Assembly (NCBI GenBank): GCA_018136815.1
Contig: CM030938.1
Coordinates: 1,524,202-1,588,201 of the forward strand
Direction of reading: 5' to 3'
Source: Isochrysis galbana
Lineage: Eukaryota; Haptophyta; Isochrysidales; Isochrysidaceae
Length of the DNA stretch: 64,000 nucleotides
Part shown: one piece after another, positions 54,714 to 64,000 of the stretch
Layout: each line of letters begins with the position of its first letter
Position numbering within the stretch: position 1 is the first letter of the stretch
Translations under genes and position numbers: made by a program
The notes under the pieces: generated by a model
The model's database searches: none
What the model saw: only the letters and a program-made list of their open reading frames with translations
Told to the model about the DNA's origin: nothing

Positions 54714-55133
54714 ATGACCCAGATGATGCGCGCCGCCACGCTCGCCGCCCTGCTCGCCTGCGCAGGCGCGCTCAACGTGGCCCCACGCCCGAGCTTCAAG
54801 ACGGCGCAGGATGTGGCGATGCGCAGCGCCCTTGCCACCACCCTCGCTCTCGCCCTCAACTCTGCCACACCCGCTGTCACGATGGCTGATGCACCGTCAC
54901 TCGCTCTCGAGCGCGCGAGTGTTACTGTCTCGGACATGACGGCGCAGGAGAAGTTCCTCGCGGAGCGCGCCAAGATGAAGACTCAGTACGAGCAGGATGT
55001 TGAGGGTACCTACATGACTGCCGAAGAGACCAAGGAGAAGAAGGCCACCTACCTCACAGTCGTCTATGGTCTCATTGCCATCGCCTTCATTGCTCCCATG
55101 ATTCAGTTCTTCTACTACACTGGAGGTAAGTAA
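54714..55133 (+). CDS. Plastid-type small thylakoid membrane protein
   Basis: 139 residues. The leader fits a nuclear gene for a complex plastid: signal peptide (MRAATLAALLACAGALNV), transit-like stretch (APRPSFKTAQDVAMRSA), then a second hydrophobic segment (LATTLALALNSATPAVTMA) as in thylakoid-lumen transfer signals. The mature part is acidic and ends in one membrane helix (YLTVVYGLIAIAFIAPMIQF) and FYYTGGK. This layout suits a small photosystem-associated subunit, but I cannot name it. The stop overlaps a perfect donor (GGTAAGTAAGTC), so a further exon is possible. Confidence 0.65.
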   Translation: MTQMMRAATLAALLACAGALNVAPRPSFKTAQDVAMRSALATTLALALNSATPAVTMADAPSLALERASVTVSDMTAQEKFLAERAKMKTQYEQDVEGTYMTAEETKEKKATYLTVVYGLIAIAFIAPMIQFFYYTGGK

Positions 55134-55536
55134 GTCATGTCATTAAGTCATGTCATGAAGCAAAGCTCGGCTGCGCTGTTCTTTCAGTGTTATCAAGATG
55201 CTCTATTTGCTTTAGAGTGCGACGTTCTGGCAGGCAGCCACCGTTATGGCACGAGTCGTCCCCTCTGGCCTGGATGACGGCGTTGGGCTTTACTTTTCTC
55301 TACACGTATCGGTAACTCGCTCAACGTTTTAGCTCTACTGGTTTTATCCGCACATCTCAAAGGAGACGATATGCTTATATAACCGACTCCCGGCGGGTGG
55401 GCGCATGGGTGCTGAGACTTTCGGGACCCCAATCTCTGGGCCTCGTTTGTCATTTGTTGTCATCTGTCTCTGCAAATTCCATATTCCCCCTTGCTTCTGC
55501 TTCCCCTTGCCATCATCTGATTTGGCTAGGCTCTTA
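55134..55536. other. Intergenic
   Basis: No gene or repeat recognised between the thylakoid-protein gene and repeat R copy 4. Confidence 0.4.
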
Positions 55537-58032
55537 CTAAGTTTATACTTGGTTGACCCATGGGGGGGCACGAGCCCCCCCCTCTCTCCACTCCTCCCCT
55601 GCCATGGGGGAGGAACCACCCATCCTCCTGGCACGCCTGATGGCTTGCCAGGAGGCCACTGCCCTACTGACCCACTCCCTTCCCCACAGGCTCGCCCCAT
55701 TCGCCCATCCTGGCCCCTCGTGACCAGCCCATCGCTCCAACCCCCACTCCCCCCCTGGTGGACAGGCAGACAGGTGCAGATTGGGGGCCCTAGAGGCTCA
55801 GGAGCGCCAGCGAGGGGCGAGGGAGAGGCGAGAGGCGGGGGAGGCCAGGGCCCAGCCCCAGCCTCCTCTGCCCCCTGAGCTGGCCTCCAGGAGCCTCCAG
55901 GGGTCGCCAGGGGCAGCTGCAGGCCTGCCGCAGGCGCGCAATCGCGCGTGCCTGCAGGAGAGGGGAGAGAGAGCGCGGAGAAGTGGGTGGGCGGAGCGAG
56001 AGCTCCGCTCACCGGAAAATAGGTAAGTCCCGCACCTGTTTACAGGATAAGTCGGGGCTGAGACCGCCGCCCACTCGGAGACACAGGAGGAAGGGGGGGA
56101 ATGATCACCGGGGGGAGGCGCGGGCCACCGGACCATATCTAAGCCTGTTGCGGGTAGGGGGGGCGCTTGTACACTTTGTACACTTGTTCCATTTTTAGGT
56201 CGCTCCCGCCCTCCTCTGCCGGGTGCCCTTCGCTCTCTTTCTTCTCTCCCTTTCGTTCCCCTCCTCTCGCATATGAGAGGATCCCGTCCGCGCGATCCCT
56301 TCCTTCTCTCCTTCCCTCCCATCATGCCATCGCGCGGACGCTTTCCCCCCTTCTTTTCTCATCTCTCCCTCGAGTGTTTTCCTTGAGCTTCCAGCCTCTT
56401 TTCATCTTTCTTTTCCCGCGTGTCTCTCTCCCCCCCGCGTGTTGTTTCTCCTTCGGCAGGCTCTTGTTCAGCGCCATCGCTCGAGCGCCCTGTGCCCTTG
56501 CTCCGTGTGCTCTTGTGCCCCGTCCTTGTCTCGTGTGTCCCCATGTCGGCTGAGATCGGCCCCTCGATCTCAGTCTCGCCCGCGTGCGCTTTCCCCGTTC
56601 GTGTCGCCTTGCCCCGCATGCTCCCTTCGGGTTGTACGTCACATGTTACATTCCACAGCCCTTTCATCCCACCGCACACCACAGCCGCAGCCTCACTTCA
56701 CTCACCACATGGTAGCGGAGGTGTGTCACAGTCTCACGCCTCACATCCCCATCCTCTTTCCCTTGAGCTTCACCAACAACCACAGCTTCCTCACCCTCAC
56801 TCTCACTCAGCCTCCACAACTCAACCCACCACCTGTGTCGCACAGCACACCTCACCCGCAATGCCACCTTCACTCCCCCACTACGCCGGCAGCCGCATCA
56901 CTTCGCAGCCCGCGATCCTCCACTTTCCATCACAGCCTCTCCCCTTTCATTCCCACTCCCTCTCTCACCATCCCCTTGCGCGCGCCTCCGAGTCTCAGCG
57001 CCGCCGCTATCACCGCCTGCGCGGCTATCGCCCGGGCTGCTATTCCCGTCCGGATGGCTATCGCCCAAGCGACCGCCGCCGCCGCCGCACCGGCCATTGC
57101 CACCAACGTCGCTGCCGCCCGAGTCGCTGCCCACGCCGCCCGCACTGCCGCCAGGATCCGGACTGCTGCTGACTGATCCACGATCGCCGTCGCTCGAGCC
57201 GCAGCCGCCCCAACCGCAGCCGCCTGCGCGCCCCTTGCCAATCCCCGGGCCACCGCTTCCTGCTGTGCCGACATACTCGCCGCCCGCGCGCCCGCCACTG
57301 CACCCAGAGCCGCCGCCCCCTGAGCTGTCGCCGTCCAGGCTGCCAAGTGCGCCACCGCCGCCCCATGTGTCGCCACAGTCCGAGCCGCCGCAGCCGCCGC
57401 CCGGGCCACCACCGTTCGATCCGCCGCCGCCCGCCTCCGAACAGCTGCCGCCTCTCTTCGAGCCCCTACCGCCGCTACTCCCATCACCAGCGTCAAAGTC
57501 GCTACCACCGCCGCCTCCGCCACTCGCGCACATGCCGCTGGCGCCTGAGCCGCTGCCGGAGACGCTACCGCCGAGCCCCGGGCCGCCTCCAACTCGACTG
57601 CCATTATCCCCGACGCAGCCGCCGCCGTCTGCGCCACCGCCTCTTTTCATCTTTCTTTTCCCGCGTGTCTCTCTCCCCCCCGCGTGTTGTTTCTCCTTCG
57701 GCAGGCTCTTGTTCAGCGCCATCGCTCGAGCGCCCTGTGCCCTTGCTCCGTGTGCTCTTGTGCCCCGTCCTTGTCTCGTGTGTCCCCATGTCGGCTGAGA
57801 TCGGCCCCTCGATCTCAGTCTCGCCCGCGTGCGCTTTCCCCGTTCGTGTCGCCTTGCCCCGCATGCTCCCTTCGGGTTGTACGTCACATGTTACATTCCA
57901 CAGCCCTTTCATCCCACCGCACACCACAGCCGCAGCCTCACTTCACTCACCACAAAGCCCTTCACCCCTATCCCCCTAGTAGTACACGGGGGGAGTCGGG
58001 AGTCGCCTTATGGCGGGGGGAGAAGGGCCGGG
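55537..58032 (-). mobile_element. Dispersed repeat family R, copy 4, split by an LTR element
   Basis: Family R sequence occupies 55537-56145 and resumes at 57960-58032 (CTTCACCCCTATCCCCCTAG). In other copies these parts are contiguous: CATATCTAAGCCCTTCACCC. The copy is truncated at the far end. Confidence 0.75.
56146..57954 (+). mobile_element. LTR retrotransposon remnant nested in repeat R
   Basis: Starts TGTTGCGGG, ends CACCACA, and is flanked by AAGCC at 56141-56145 and 57955-57959. The 5' LTR is taken as 56146-56709 (TG...CA), and right after it TGGTAGCGGAGG (56710) looks like a primer-binding site. 56394-56709 recurs, matching wherever compared, at 57639-57954 as a 3' LTR that lacks its first about 248 bases. 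The interior is GC-rich with GCC/CCG triplet repeats and has no retroviral-type protein frame, so the element is non-autonomous or internally deleted. Confidence 0.7.
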
Positions 58033-58127
58033 CACATCTTATTTGTTTCCCAAAGCCCCTATTAAGTATACCTTATTTTCCAAAGCTCACTCGCGGATTC
58101 TGTTATACCGCGTTAGCAGTCTGCAAT

Positions 58128-58207
58128 TGGGCATCGCGCCACGGTCAAAAGATGTAGCCCCCTCCCCAGTACCAAATAGCAGATAAAATCCCAGTTTGAT
58201 CGCCCTT
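58128..58207 (+). repeat. Dispersed short repeat (MITE-like), second copy
   Basis: GGGCATCGCGCCACGGTCAA at the start and AGTTTGATCGCCCTTA at the end match 9101-9175; the middle is diverged. Confidence 0.6.
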
Positions 58208-58223
58208 ATAGTTCAATGGAAGC

Positions 58224-58255
58224 TCTCCCAGGGTTGGGCAAACTATGCTGGGAGA
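58224..58255. repeat. Perfect 8-bp stem hairpin
   Basis: TCTCCCAG and CTGGGAGA separated by 16 bases, just beyond the MITE-like repeat. It could be a transcript hairpin; no RNA family recognised. Confidence 0.3.
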
Positions 58256-58417
58256 ACAATCGACAATCTGTAACCAGCGAGGCCTTCGCCAAGCCACACG
58301 TCACTCACATGAAGCTTCAGACCGCAGAGCGCCCAGAAAAATCCCAAAAGGAACTGTGCATCACGCCACCTCAGTAGAGACCTAGTGAGGCATGAGGGGC
58401 AAACAAGGAAAAGTACA

Positions 58418-58930
58418 CTACAAGCCCGCTGCGCTGCAGTAAGACGAATGTTCAGCGAAAGCGCACCACGTGGCAACAAAGTCGTCTGGCTGGCCAGAAG
58501 AATAGTATTCCTTGAACATATCCACCCAAAAGCCTTGCGCCCATGCAGTGGCCATAATAGGCTGAAGCTCTCCGCTGGCGATGGCCTGCTCCATTGCAGC
58601 ATTCGTGATATCAGTGAATGTGTTGAGAGGTGGTGCCTTGACTAAACCGAGGCGGGCGAGAGCCACGTAGGGAATGATGGCAAACTGGGCGAAATAAGAG
58701 ACACCGACGATGATGGCCGTTGTCTTCTGCTTTTCCTTCAGCTCAGGCGAGGGCTTCGGGCTCTCAACAACCTGGGCTTTCTTTGCATATTCTCGAGGCC
58801 TTGCCATGCAGAGGGGCAGCGGGAGACGTGGGACGTGCGTGGGGTGGCGAGTCGGCGCGACGAGAGCGGTCGAATGAGCTAGGTACGCGAGCAGCAGCAT
58901 GGCACACAGCCGTCCAAGGGCGCCCAGCAT
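58418..58930 (-). CDS. Plastid-type protein of unknown function
   Basis: 170 residues from the ATG at 58930. The leader MLGALGRLCAMLLLAYLAHS is a signal peptide, followed by TALVAPTRHPTHVPRLPL, an arginine/proline-rich transit-like stretch. The mature part has a charged segment (KPSPELKEKQKTT), one membrane helix (AIIVGVSYFAQFAIIPYVAL) and an amphipathic C-terminus with FWVDMFKEYYSSGQ. It sits in the same stretch as the antenna gene. No family recognised; a longer upstream ATG at 59089 would place non-leader sequence first and is less likely. Confidence 0.6.
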   Translation of the reverse strand: MLGALGRLCAMLLLAYLAHSTALVAPTRHPTHVPRLPLPLCMARPREYAKKAQVVESPKPSPELKEKQKTTAIIVGVSYFAQFAIIPYVALARLGLVKAPPLNTFTDITNAAMEQAIASGELQPIMATAWAQGFWVDMFKEYYSSGQPDDFVATWCAFAEHSSYCSAAGL

Positions 58931-59775
58931 TCCTCTCCTGCCGACCCCTCCCCAAAGAGCGACAGAGAGATGCGTCGGAGCCTCTTTTTTTTTTGGAGGA
59001 GCAAATCGGTTGTTTCTGGTTTTTTGGAGTGGAGGTGGAGCGAAGGGAAATAAGGGCGGTGTCGGTAGGGAGGTAGGGATGTGAAGCATACCTAGCCCGT
59101 AGTAGGTGTTAGCCCAGAATCATCAGGTGTATTTTTTCTTCAAATCCCTTTTCTCAATGGCTTGCTCAGCAAGCTGCAAGCTGGATGTAGAAGGAGGTAT
59201 CCGCCGGCTCCGGCTCCTCCACCTCCACATCATCAGGAGGTGGAGGGAGGGGGAAAGGTTGCTTCTTATGGCTGCCTATCTATGACCTTGCTCCTGTATT
59301 ACATACTGCTCTAGCTCATCCAACTATCAGACTCTATACCCACTAGCACCCATATACGCAACCAACAACCGACGTATTGCGTACAGCACCATCTATGTAC
59401 TCTCATTGATGCAGTAGCAAAGCATTGCGATGGGTGGTATTCAGGAGGGTGGATGCGATGCAGGTGATGGCAAGACACGATTCACTGCGGAAAAGCGGAG
59501 CTCTGGTCACTATGCAACCAGGGGGTAAGTTGTCCTATCCGTCCACTGCATGAAAGGTTTAGCTTTTTGGTACACCAAAAGCTTGCAAGCGGCAAGGCTG
59601 AGATATTGTGAGCTCTACTGCATCCGCATCTGCCGAAACGTTGCCCGCTTGTCTTCGAGGAATGCGAGGTCGACTGATTCAGTGCAAACCTGCTAGTATA
59701 TCTCCAATTGCACAGTGCCTACGTAAAGAACGAGAGAAGAGATCATTCTCTAAGTATTTTCGCACGGTGCGTCCT
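58931..59775. other. Intergenic
   Basis: Contains a minus-strand copy of the short dispersed motif (about 59105-59140). No gene supported. Confidence 0.5.
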
Positions 59776-60714
59776 TCAAAAGTTGTAGAAATCGGACGGG
59801 CGCAGGAACTTGAAGAGGTCGGAGTATGCAGACCACGTGGTGCCGCTCACAGCCTCTTGGGCCATGAAACCAGCTGCTGCGAGCATGGCGAGACGGCCGT
59901 GCGAGAGCTCGCACTCCTGCATCCTGCGGAACCGCATAGGGTCCTCTGGCTTGATGCCGAGCGGGTCCCATCCGAGATCACCTGCGAGTTGTGCGGATGT
60001 TGTCAATTCACCCCCGCCTTGACGTGTGTAAAATTACGCTACAAGTGACGTAGCCACCTGGGTAGTATCCAGGTTTAAGACGCTGCAGGTTGTCAGACGA
60101 CTCGTAGGGATTTGCCCAGCCCTTTTGAATACGAAGGGCTTCCGTGAATGCGATGCCCATGGTCATGCAGAACCAGATGGCAGGGGGCAGCTGTGGAATC
60201 TGCTTGATGGCGGGTCCGCCAACACCGGAGAAGAGTGGATGAAACCTATATGCAATAGGGATGCCACGCATCGGGCTGCTCATTTGGGCTGAGTGGTGCA
60301 TGCAAATTGGATTTGAAGCGCACTTCTCTTGAACCAGGAATCCTGCGGCAGCGAGCATGCCGACGCGGCCATGCGTGATCTCAGCCTCGCGCCAGCGGTA
60401 AACGACATCCTGAGATTTGCCTTTGAGCATGTTGAACGGGTCGAAGTTGCCGAATGGGGGGATGTTTCCCTGTGATGTCAATCAAAAGTTTGGAGGGAAG
60501 CGCTTGCCGTGGCGTGCAATCATGTCCGTACTGCAAGGGATCCCAGCGCAGAGACACATGTGGCAATCAGCAGCCCCCGCCAGCCCAGTCGCACTGGCAG
60601 ACGTACCGGCAGGCCGTAACAGAAATCCGTGGTAGGACGGCGTGCCACCGCTTTGATCGGGCCGGCACGAGGCCCAGTGTTCAGTGCGAGGATCGCGGGC
60701 AGTAGCATGTACAT
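59776..60714 (-). CDS. Fucoxanthin/chlorophyll a/c-type light-harvesting protein
   Basis: Nuclear gene for a thylakoid antenna protein binding chlorophylls and carotenoids. Exons 60607-60714, 60058-60469 and 59776-59981 give 241 residues in one frame. The leader [18 protein letters not shown] is signal-peptide-like. Antenna features: [19 protein letters not shown], helix 1 [20 protein letters not shown], a middle helix ([17 protein letters not shown]), [14 protein letters not shown], helix 3 [20 protein letters not shown]. The ExxxxHxR chlorophyll-binding motif appears in helices 1 and 3 (EITHGR, ELSHGR), as in the LHC superfamily. The subgroup is not determined. Confidence 0.93.
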
Positions 60715-61414
60715 GGCTGGCTGGTGGAGGGGGCCGTGGACGGGTGGGCGTGTCGTGCTCGGTTCTCCTCACGCAGGATGGATCCGCTCGCTCGCTGCCC
60801 ACACACATCTCTCTCTCTCTCACTTGAGAGTGTGCTCCTTCTCTCTGTTCGAGTACCAACCAAATCCTTGGATTCTTTTCGTGTGGAGGCGCGCAGCCGG
60901 AAGCTTCCACTCTCTCTCCCTCTCCCTGAGATCCTTGACTTTCTCTCTCTCTCTCTCTCTCTCTCTCCCCCCCCCCCCCCCCCCCTCCTCCCCCCCGCCC
61001 CTTCCAAACCCGTGGATAAAGCCGGTGATTACGAAGAGCCGAACACCCCTGACGACACCAAAGGAATCCACTCCCGACGAGAATGGAATAGACGAATAGA
61101 CCAGTGCCTATTTTGGTCTCATAAACAGACCCCAACAACCTCGCACACAGAAGAAACCGTTGTGAGCTCTCGGCCCACACAACATGGCATCGACGATGAT
61201 GTCAAGAAGTCACAAACACAGACGATCCGCCGATCTAGTAGTAGAAGGCGAGGTGCGTTTCGTCTCTATGTTCGCCTGCCATTCATCGAAGAGGAGACTG
61301 GAGTAGTAGAGTACAAGTCATCACATCTTACATACTCCGGTTAGACTAGCAGGTCCCATCCCTCTCTCTCTCCCCTCGGCCACTTCGCGCGCTCTGTCGC
61401 TCGCTCTCTCCCTA
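60715..61414. other. Intergenic, shared upstream region of two divergent plastid-type genes
   Basis: CT-rich to 60967, then a C run (60967-60984). The antenna gene is on the minus side and a leader-bearing gene on the plus side, so promoters for both may lie here. No further gene supported. Confidence 0.5.
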
Positions 61415-61879
61415 ATGCTGGCCGTCTTCAGCCTGCTCGCCCCATTGCTGATCCAGCCGCGCGCGGCTCTACAGGCAGCTTCGCGCGCGAAGAGTGGCGT
61501 CACACAAGGCGCCCTTATTCCCACCCAATCGCCACGCACTGCGCGCGCACCACCGAGCACACAGGCCTTCCGCCGCTCGTTCTTCGCCTCATCACTCAAC
61601 TCAGAGCCGCTCGATGAGTGCCTCTCGACTGCTGAGGGAAGGGCTGAGGTGTTCGATTGCTTCTTACCCATCACAACAAGGCCCGCTGACGTGCTCGACA
61701 ACGGCATGGTCTTCGACGCCAGCCAGGCAGCTTCAACACAGATTACGAATGCTGACCGAAGCGCCATGCGTTATGGAGCTGCGAACAGCCTCCGCGAGTG
61801 CCTCGCCGAGGCTGATGCTTCCGATATCGTTGCATCGTGCTTGTTGGATTTTGATGAATCCGAGTCCCGAATTATATGA
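61415..61879 (+). CDS. Secretory/plastid-type protein with duplicated cysteine motif
   Basis: 154 residues. The N-terminus MLAVFSLLAPLLIQPRAAL is a signal peptide, followed by an alanine/serine/arginine-rich stretch without acidic residues (ASRAKSGVTQGALIPTQSPR), typical of complex-plastid transit peptides. The mature part has two related segments, ECLSTAEGRAEVFDCFL and ECLAEADASDIVASCLL, each with Cys 13 residues apart, separated by about 55 residues. No family recognised. It is divergent from the antenna gene. Confidence 0.55.
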   Translation: MLAVFSLLAPLLIQPRAALQAASRAKSGVTQGALIPTQSPRTARAPPSTQAFRRSFFASSLNSEPLDECLSTAEGRAEVFDCFLPITTRPADVLDNGMVFDASQAASTQITNADRSAMRYGAANSLRECLAEADASDIVASCLLDFDESESRII

Positions 61880-62849
61880 ACGTGTCGAAATCCAGGCGTT
61901 TTATCCCTTTAAGGATGCGAGGCTCGTGCGAGAAAGCTTGAGCAATCCGCAATACAAAAAGCACGCCTATCGATCTATCCGCCCATCATCGCCGCAGGAC
62001 GCAACGGTTGCCTATCTACATGTTGCGCAAATTTGCGACCATGTTTGTTTGTGAGTAGGTGCTCCGATCCATTTCATTGAGGTTGCCTTTGTCTTCTCCA
62101 TGCATATTTTCATTATGTATATCACGCCCATGTATACAGACAGTTAGCTACCTGTTGAGGTGCTTCAAACATTGGTTGAGGTGGGTACCGTATCGTCCAC
62201 GTCAGCGAGGGTCTCTCTGAGAGTGTCCTGCAGCGAGCATTTCGGCCCAGGGCGTGCTTTTCGTCAAACGAGATCATGATTCCCCACGCTCAAGGTTTTG
62301 AGTTCGAGCACTCATGCTCCACATGCATGCGCGAATCAAGCGAGGAAGGTTGGTTTATCTCGATTCTCTGCGTTGGACTCGTGCATGTACCACCTTAGCC
62401 AACAACGATGGACATAGCAATCAAGGCAGTCTTGCTCAACGGTATCAATCAACCTGTCGCTTTCGGCTCGCAGATCATCCCACAGTCCCCGTCGGCATGA
62501 GAGCCATCAGCATCTTTGCAACGAGAGCAATATGGTGCAAGTAGTTATCTCCTTAGCCCTTTGACGAGTCCTAGACCGAGTTGCACGGTCCTTCCCACAC
62601 CCGCGCCACAACACGTGCGAGACGTAGTGAGTAGCGAGCATCCCCAGTTCCCATTCCCTTGTCCCTTGTCCCTGTCAGCTTGTGTGTCATCCTACCCGCA
62701 AAATCTATAAAAATCTTTTAAGATTCAAGATTCTGTCTACTACCGATGGAAGACCCATCACAATTAAAAAAAACATCTGAAGATTCAGGGCTACTACACC
62801 TACTTAAGACCCATCACAACTAACTTCATACTTAGTTCACCACCTAGAA
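61880..62849. other. Intergenic
   Basis: Contains a plus copy of the short dispersed motif at about 62765-62800. No gene supported. Confidence 0.5.
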
Positions 62850-63303
62850 AAAAATATTGTTATAGTTTAAGCGATGGAGCGCGCGCCGACCGCTCCCACT
62901 TCCCAGCCCCCCGCCGCCACGACGCCCCACCGGGGCCGCCCCAAGCCACCGGAGCCGAAGCGCTCGCAGGCTGCCCCCCTGACCGACAGCGATGTGGACA
63001 TGATCCTCCCGCCCTCGCCTCCCCAGCAGCCACACAAGCAGGGAACAGGCAGAGTCCTGTTCCCTGCAGACCAACAGAGCCAGCCTCTGCCCCTGCCGCC
63101 CGCCTCCGCCGCCATGCCACCACAACAAGGACTCCCCATGGTGGGTTGCTGCCACCCCCATGGTGGCAACTCCTACCTTCAGTGCACCCCTCGGGGGCGG
63201 GCACTTGACTCAACAATCAATCATTGGAGCCTTTACGACTTCCAACCCTCTCAACAACACAGCACAAAAGTCGTACGCTGAGGCGGCCGGCCCCAAAGGG
63301 AAG
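62850..63303 (+). mobile_element. LINE 5' fragment
   Basis: Starts with the LINE leader (ATTGTTATAGTTTAAGCG) and ORF1 ATG at 62874. It follows ORF1 with small deletions that shift the frame near MVGCCHPHGG, and ends near GCGGCCGGCCCCAAAGGGAA, where homology to the full LINE stops. No 3' end is present. Confidence 0.8.
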
Positions 63304-64000
63304 CTGCCGTGACCGGCGGAGGGTCGAACGCCGTACCACCGTTCGGCGCCACGGTCACGCCGGGAGACGGAGACGGCGAACTGCAGGTGGACGAGGACGA
63401 GGGCGTCGCTGTGGTTCTCGCGCGATGGGGACGCCTCTGCGCTTACGAGCACGACGGAGCACCTGATCGAGCGTCCCCACGTCGGGCAAGCGAACAATGT
63501 CCGAGCGGGTGCGCATGGCACGGGAGCGAGTGGTCGCTGGCATGGCAGCTCCTGCGAGAAGTTCGCTCCCCTCCCTCCACACCCACAAACAACCTCACTC
63601 AGCCATGCCAGCCATGCTAGCCACCCCAACCACTCAACCACTCCAAACCTCTCACCCAACCTACTACCGACCAGCTCCACCTGCGCCGCATCGCCTGGAC
63701 CCGAACGAACACACACACCCCGCCTCCTTCCTCGCCCCTCCGGTCACCCCCAGCCATCTCTTCGCCTCACCAACCCAACACCCATCAGCCTGCCAAGCGC
63801 TCCCTTCCAGAGCAATCCCCAACCACCACCACCACCACCACTCCCTCATTTCGCAACGCCGCCACCCTACCATCACCACCTCACGCCAATTCCTACTCCC
63901 TCGCCACCAGCCCAGCCTCACTTCTACTCCCCCATGCCCAGCTCCGGCCCTGTCGCCCACCCAACCATGCATCCTTTCCTTTCCTCCCTCTCACCTCACC
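63304..64000. other. Low-complexity C/A-rich DNA to window end
   Basis: CCA/ACC-rich sequence with a (CCA)n stretch at 63822-63841. No gene supported. Confidence 0.45.

Noticed and set aside
56898-57887. 329-residue Gly/Ser-rich ORF and its antisense proline-rich partner
   Set aside because: Produced by GCC/CCG triplet repeats inside the LTR element; open in several frames at once.

Overview
This window is nuclear DNA of a GC-rich eukaryotic alga with a red-type secondary plastid. The evidence is intron-rich genes, a three-exon fucoxanthin/chlorophyll a/c-type antenna protein (59776-60714, minus), and two further short proteins with secretory-type leaders that look plastid-bound (54714-55133 and 58418-58930). 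Splice donors are often GTGCG, and three introns fit only as GC-AG introns. A haptophyte is my best guess from that combination, but nothing here proves the lineage. There is one assembly gap of 100 N (3610-3709).

Layout. 1-854: 3' end of a vacuolar CAX-type Ca2+/H+ exchanger. 2956-3913 (minus): DUF1664-like membrane/coiled-coil protein broken by the gap. 4836-7124 (minus): 763-codon orphan ORF, possibly gag-like. 7591-8225: rearranged LINE piece. 10392-15324: a Na+/Ca2+ exchanger with two Calx-beta domains in about 13 exons. 15706-16496: tandem repeat, then an AT-rich ORF broken by a 7-bp duplication. 17048-18043 (minus): F-box plus cytochrome b5 fusion. 19225-19663: frameshifted aspartyl beta-hydroxylase-like relic. 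20998-23045: type I protein arginine methyltransferase, 7 exons. 24167-26138: LTR-type element with matching 360-bp terminal repeats and a 5-bp target duplication. 26765-32412: a 1758-residue TRPM2-like channel with two NUDT9-type domains inserted near the N-terminus. 35457-38674: mitochondrial TRAP1-type Hsp90, 8 exons. 39621-45896: a full-length LINE with two intact ORFs and a 17-bp target duplication. 46390-47250: unknown basic protein. 48814-50232: voltage-gated K+ channel. 50383-52030: two copies of a roughly 760-850-bp dispersed repeat. 52495-53325 (minus): secreted ADP-ribosyltransferase-like protein. 54714-61879: plastid-type genes and a nested LTR element. 62850-63303: LINE 5' fragment.

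The most striking gene is the TRPM2-like channel. In animal and choanoflagellate TRPM2 the NUDT9-homology domain is C-terminal. Here two such domains lie between the SLOG (TRPM N-terminal) domain and the transmembrane region, and both Nudix boxes differ from the hydrolase consensus. The window is also rich in ion transport (CAX, NCX, TRPM2-like, Kv), mostly calcium related. Its repeats record several recent insertions, each readable from its target-site duplication.

Exon coordinates were worked out by hand from reading frames, splice consensus and remembered family conservation; no alignment was run. For PRMT, TRAP1, the TRPM2-like gene and the antenna protein the exons sum exactly to one open frame. 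The NCX exon 4/5 junction and the K+ channel junction remain uncertain.
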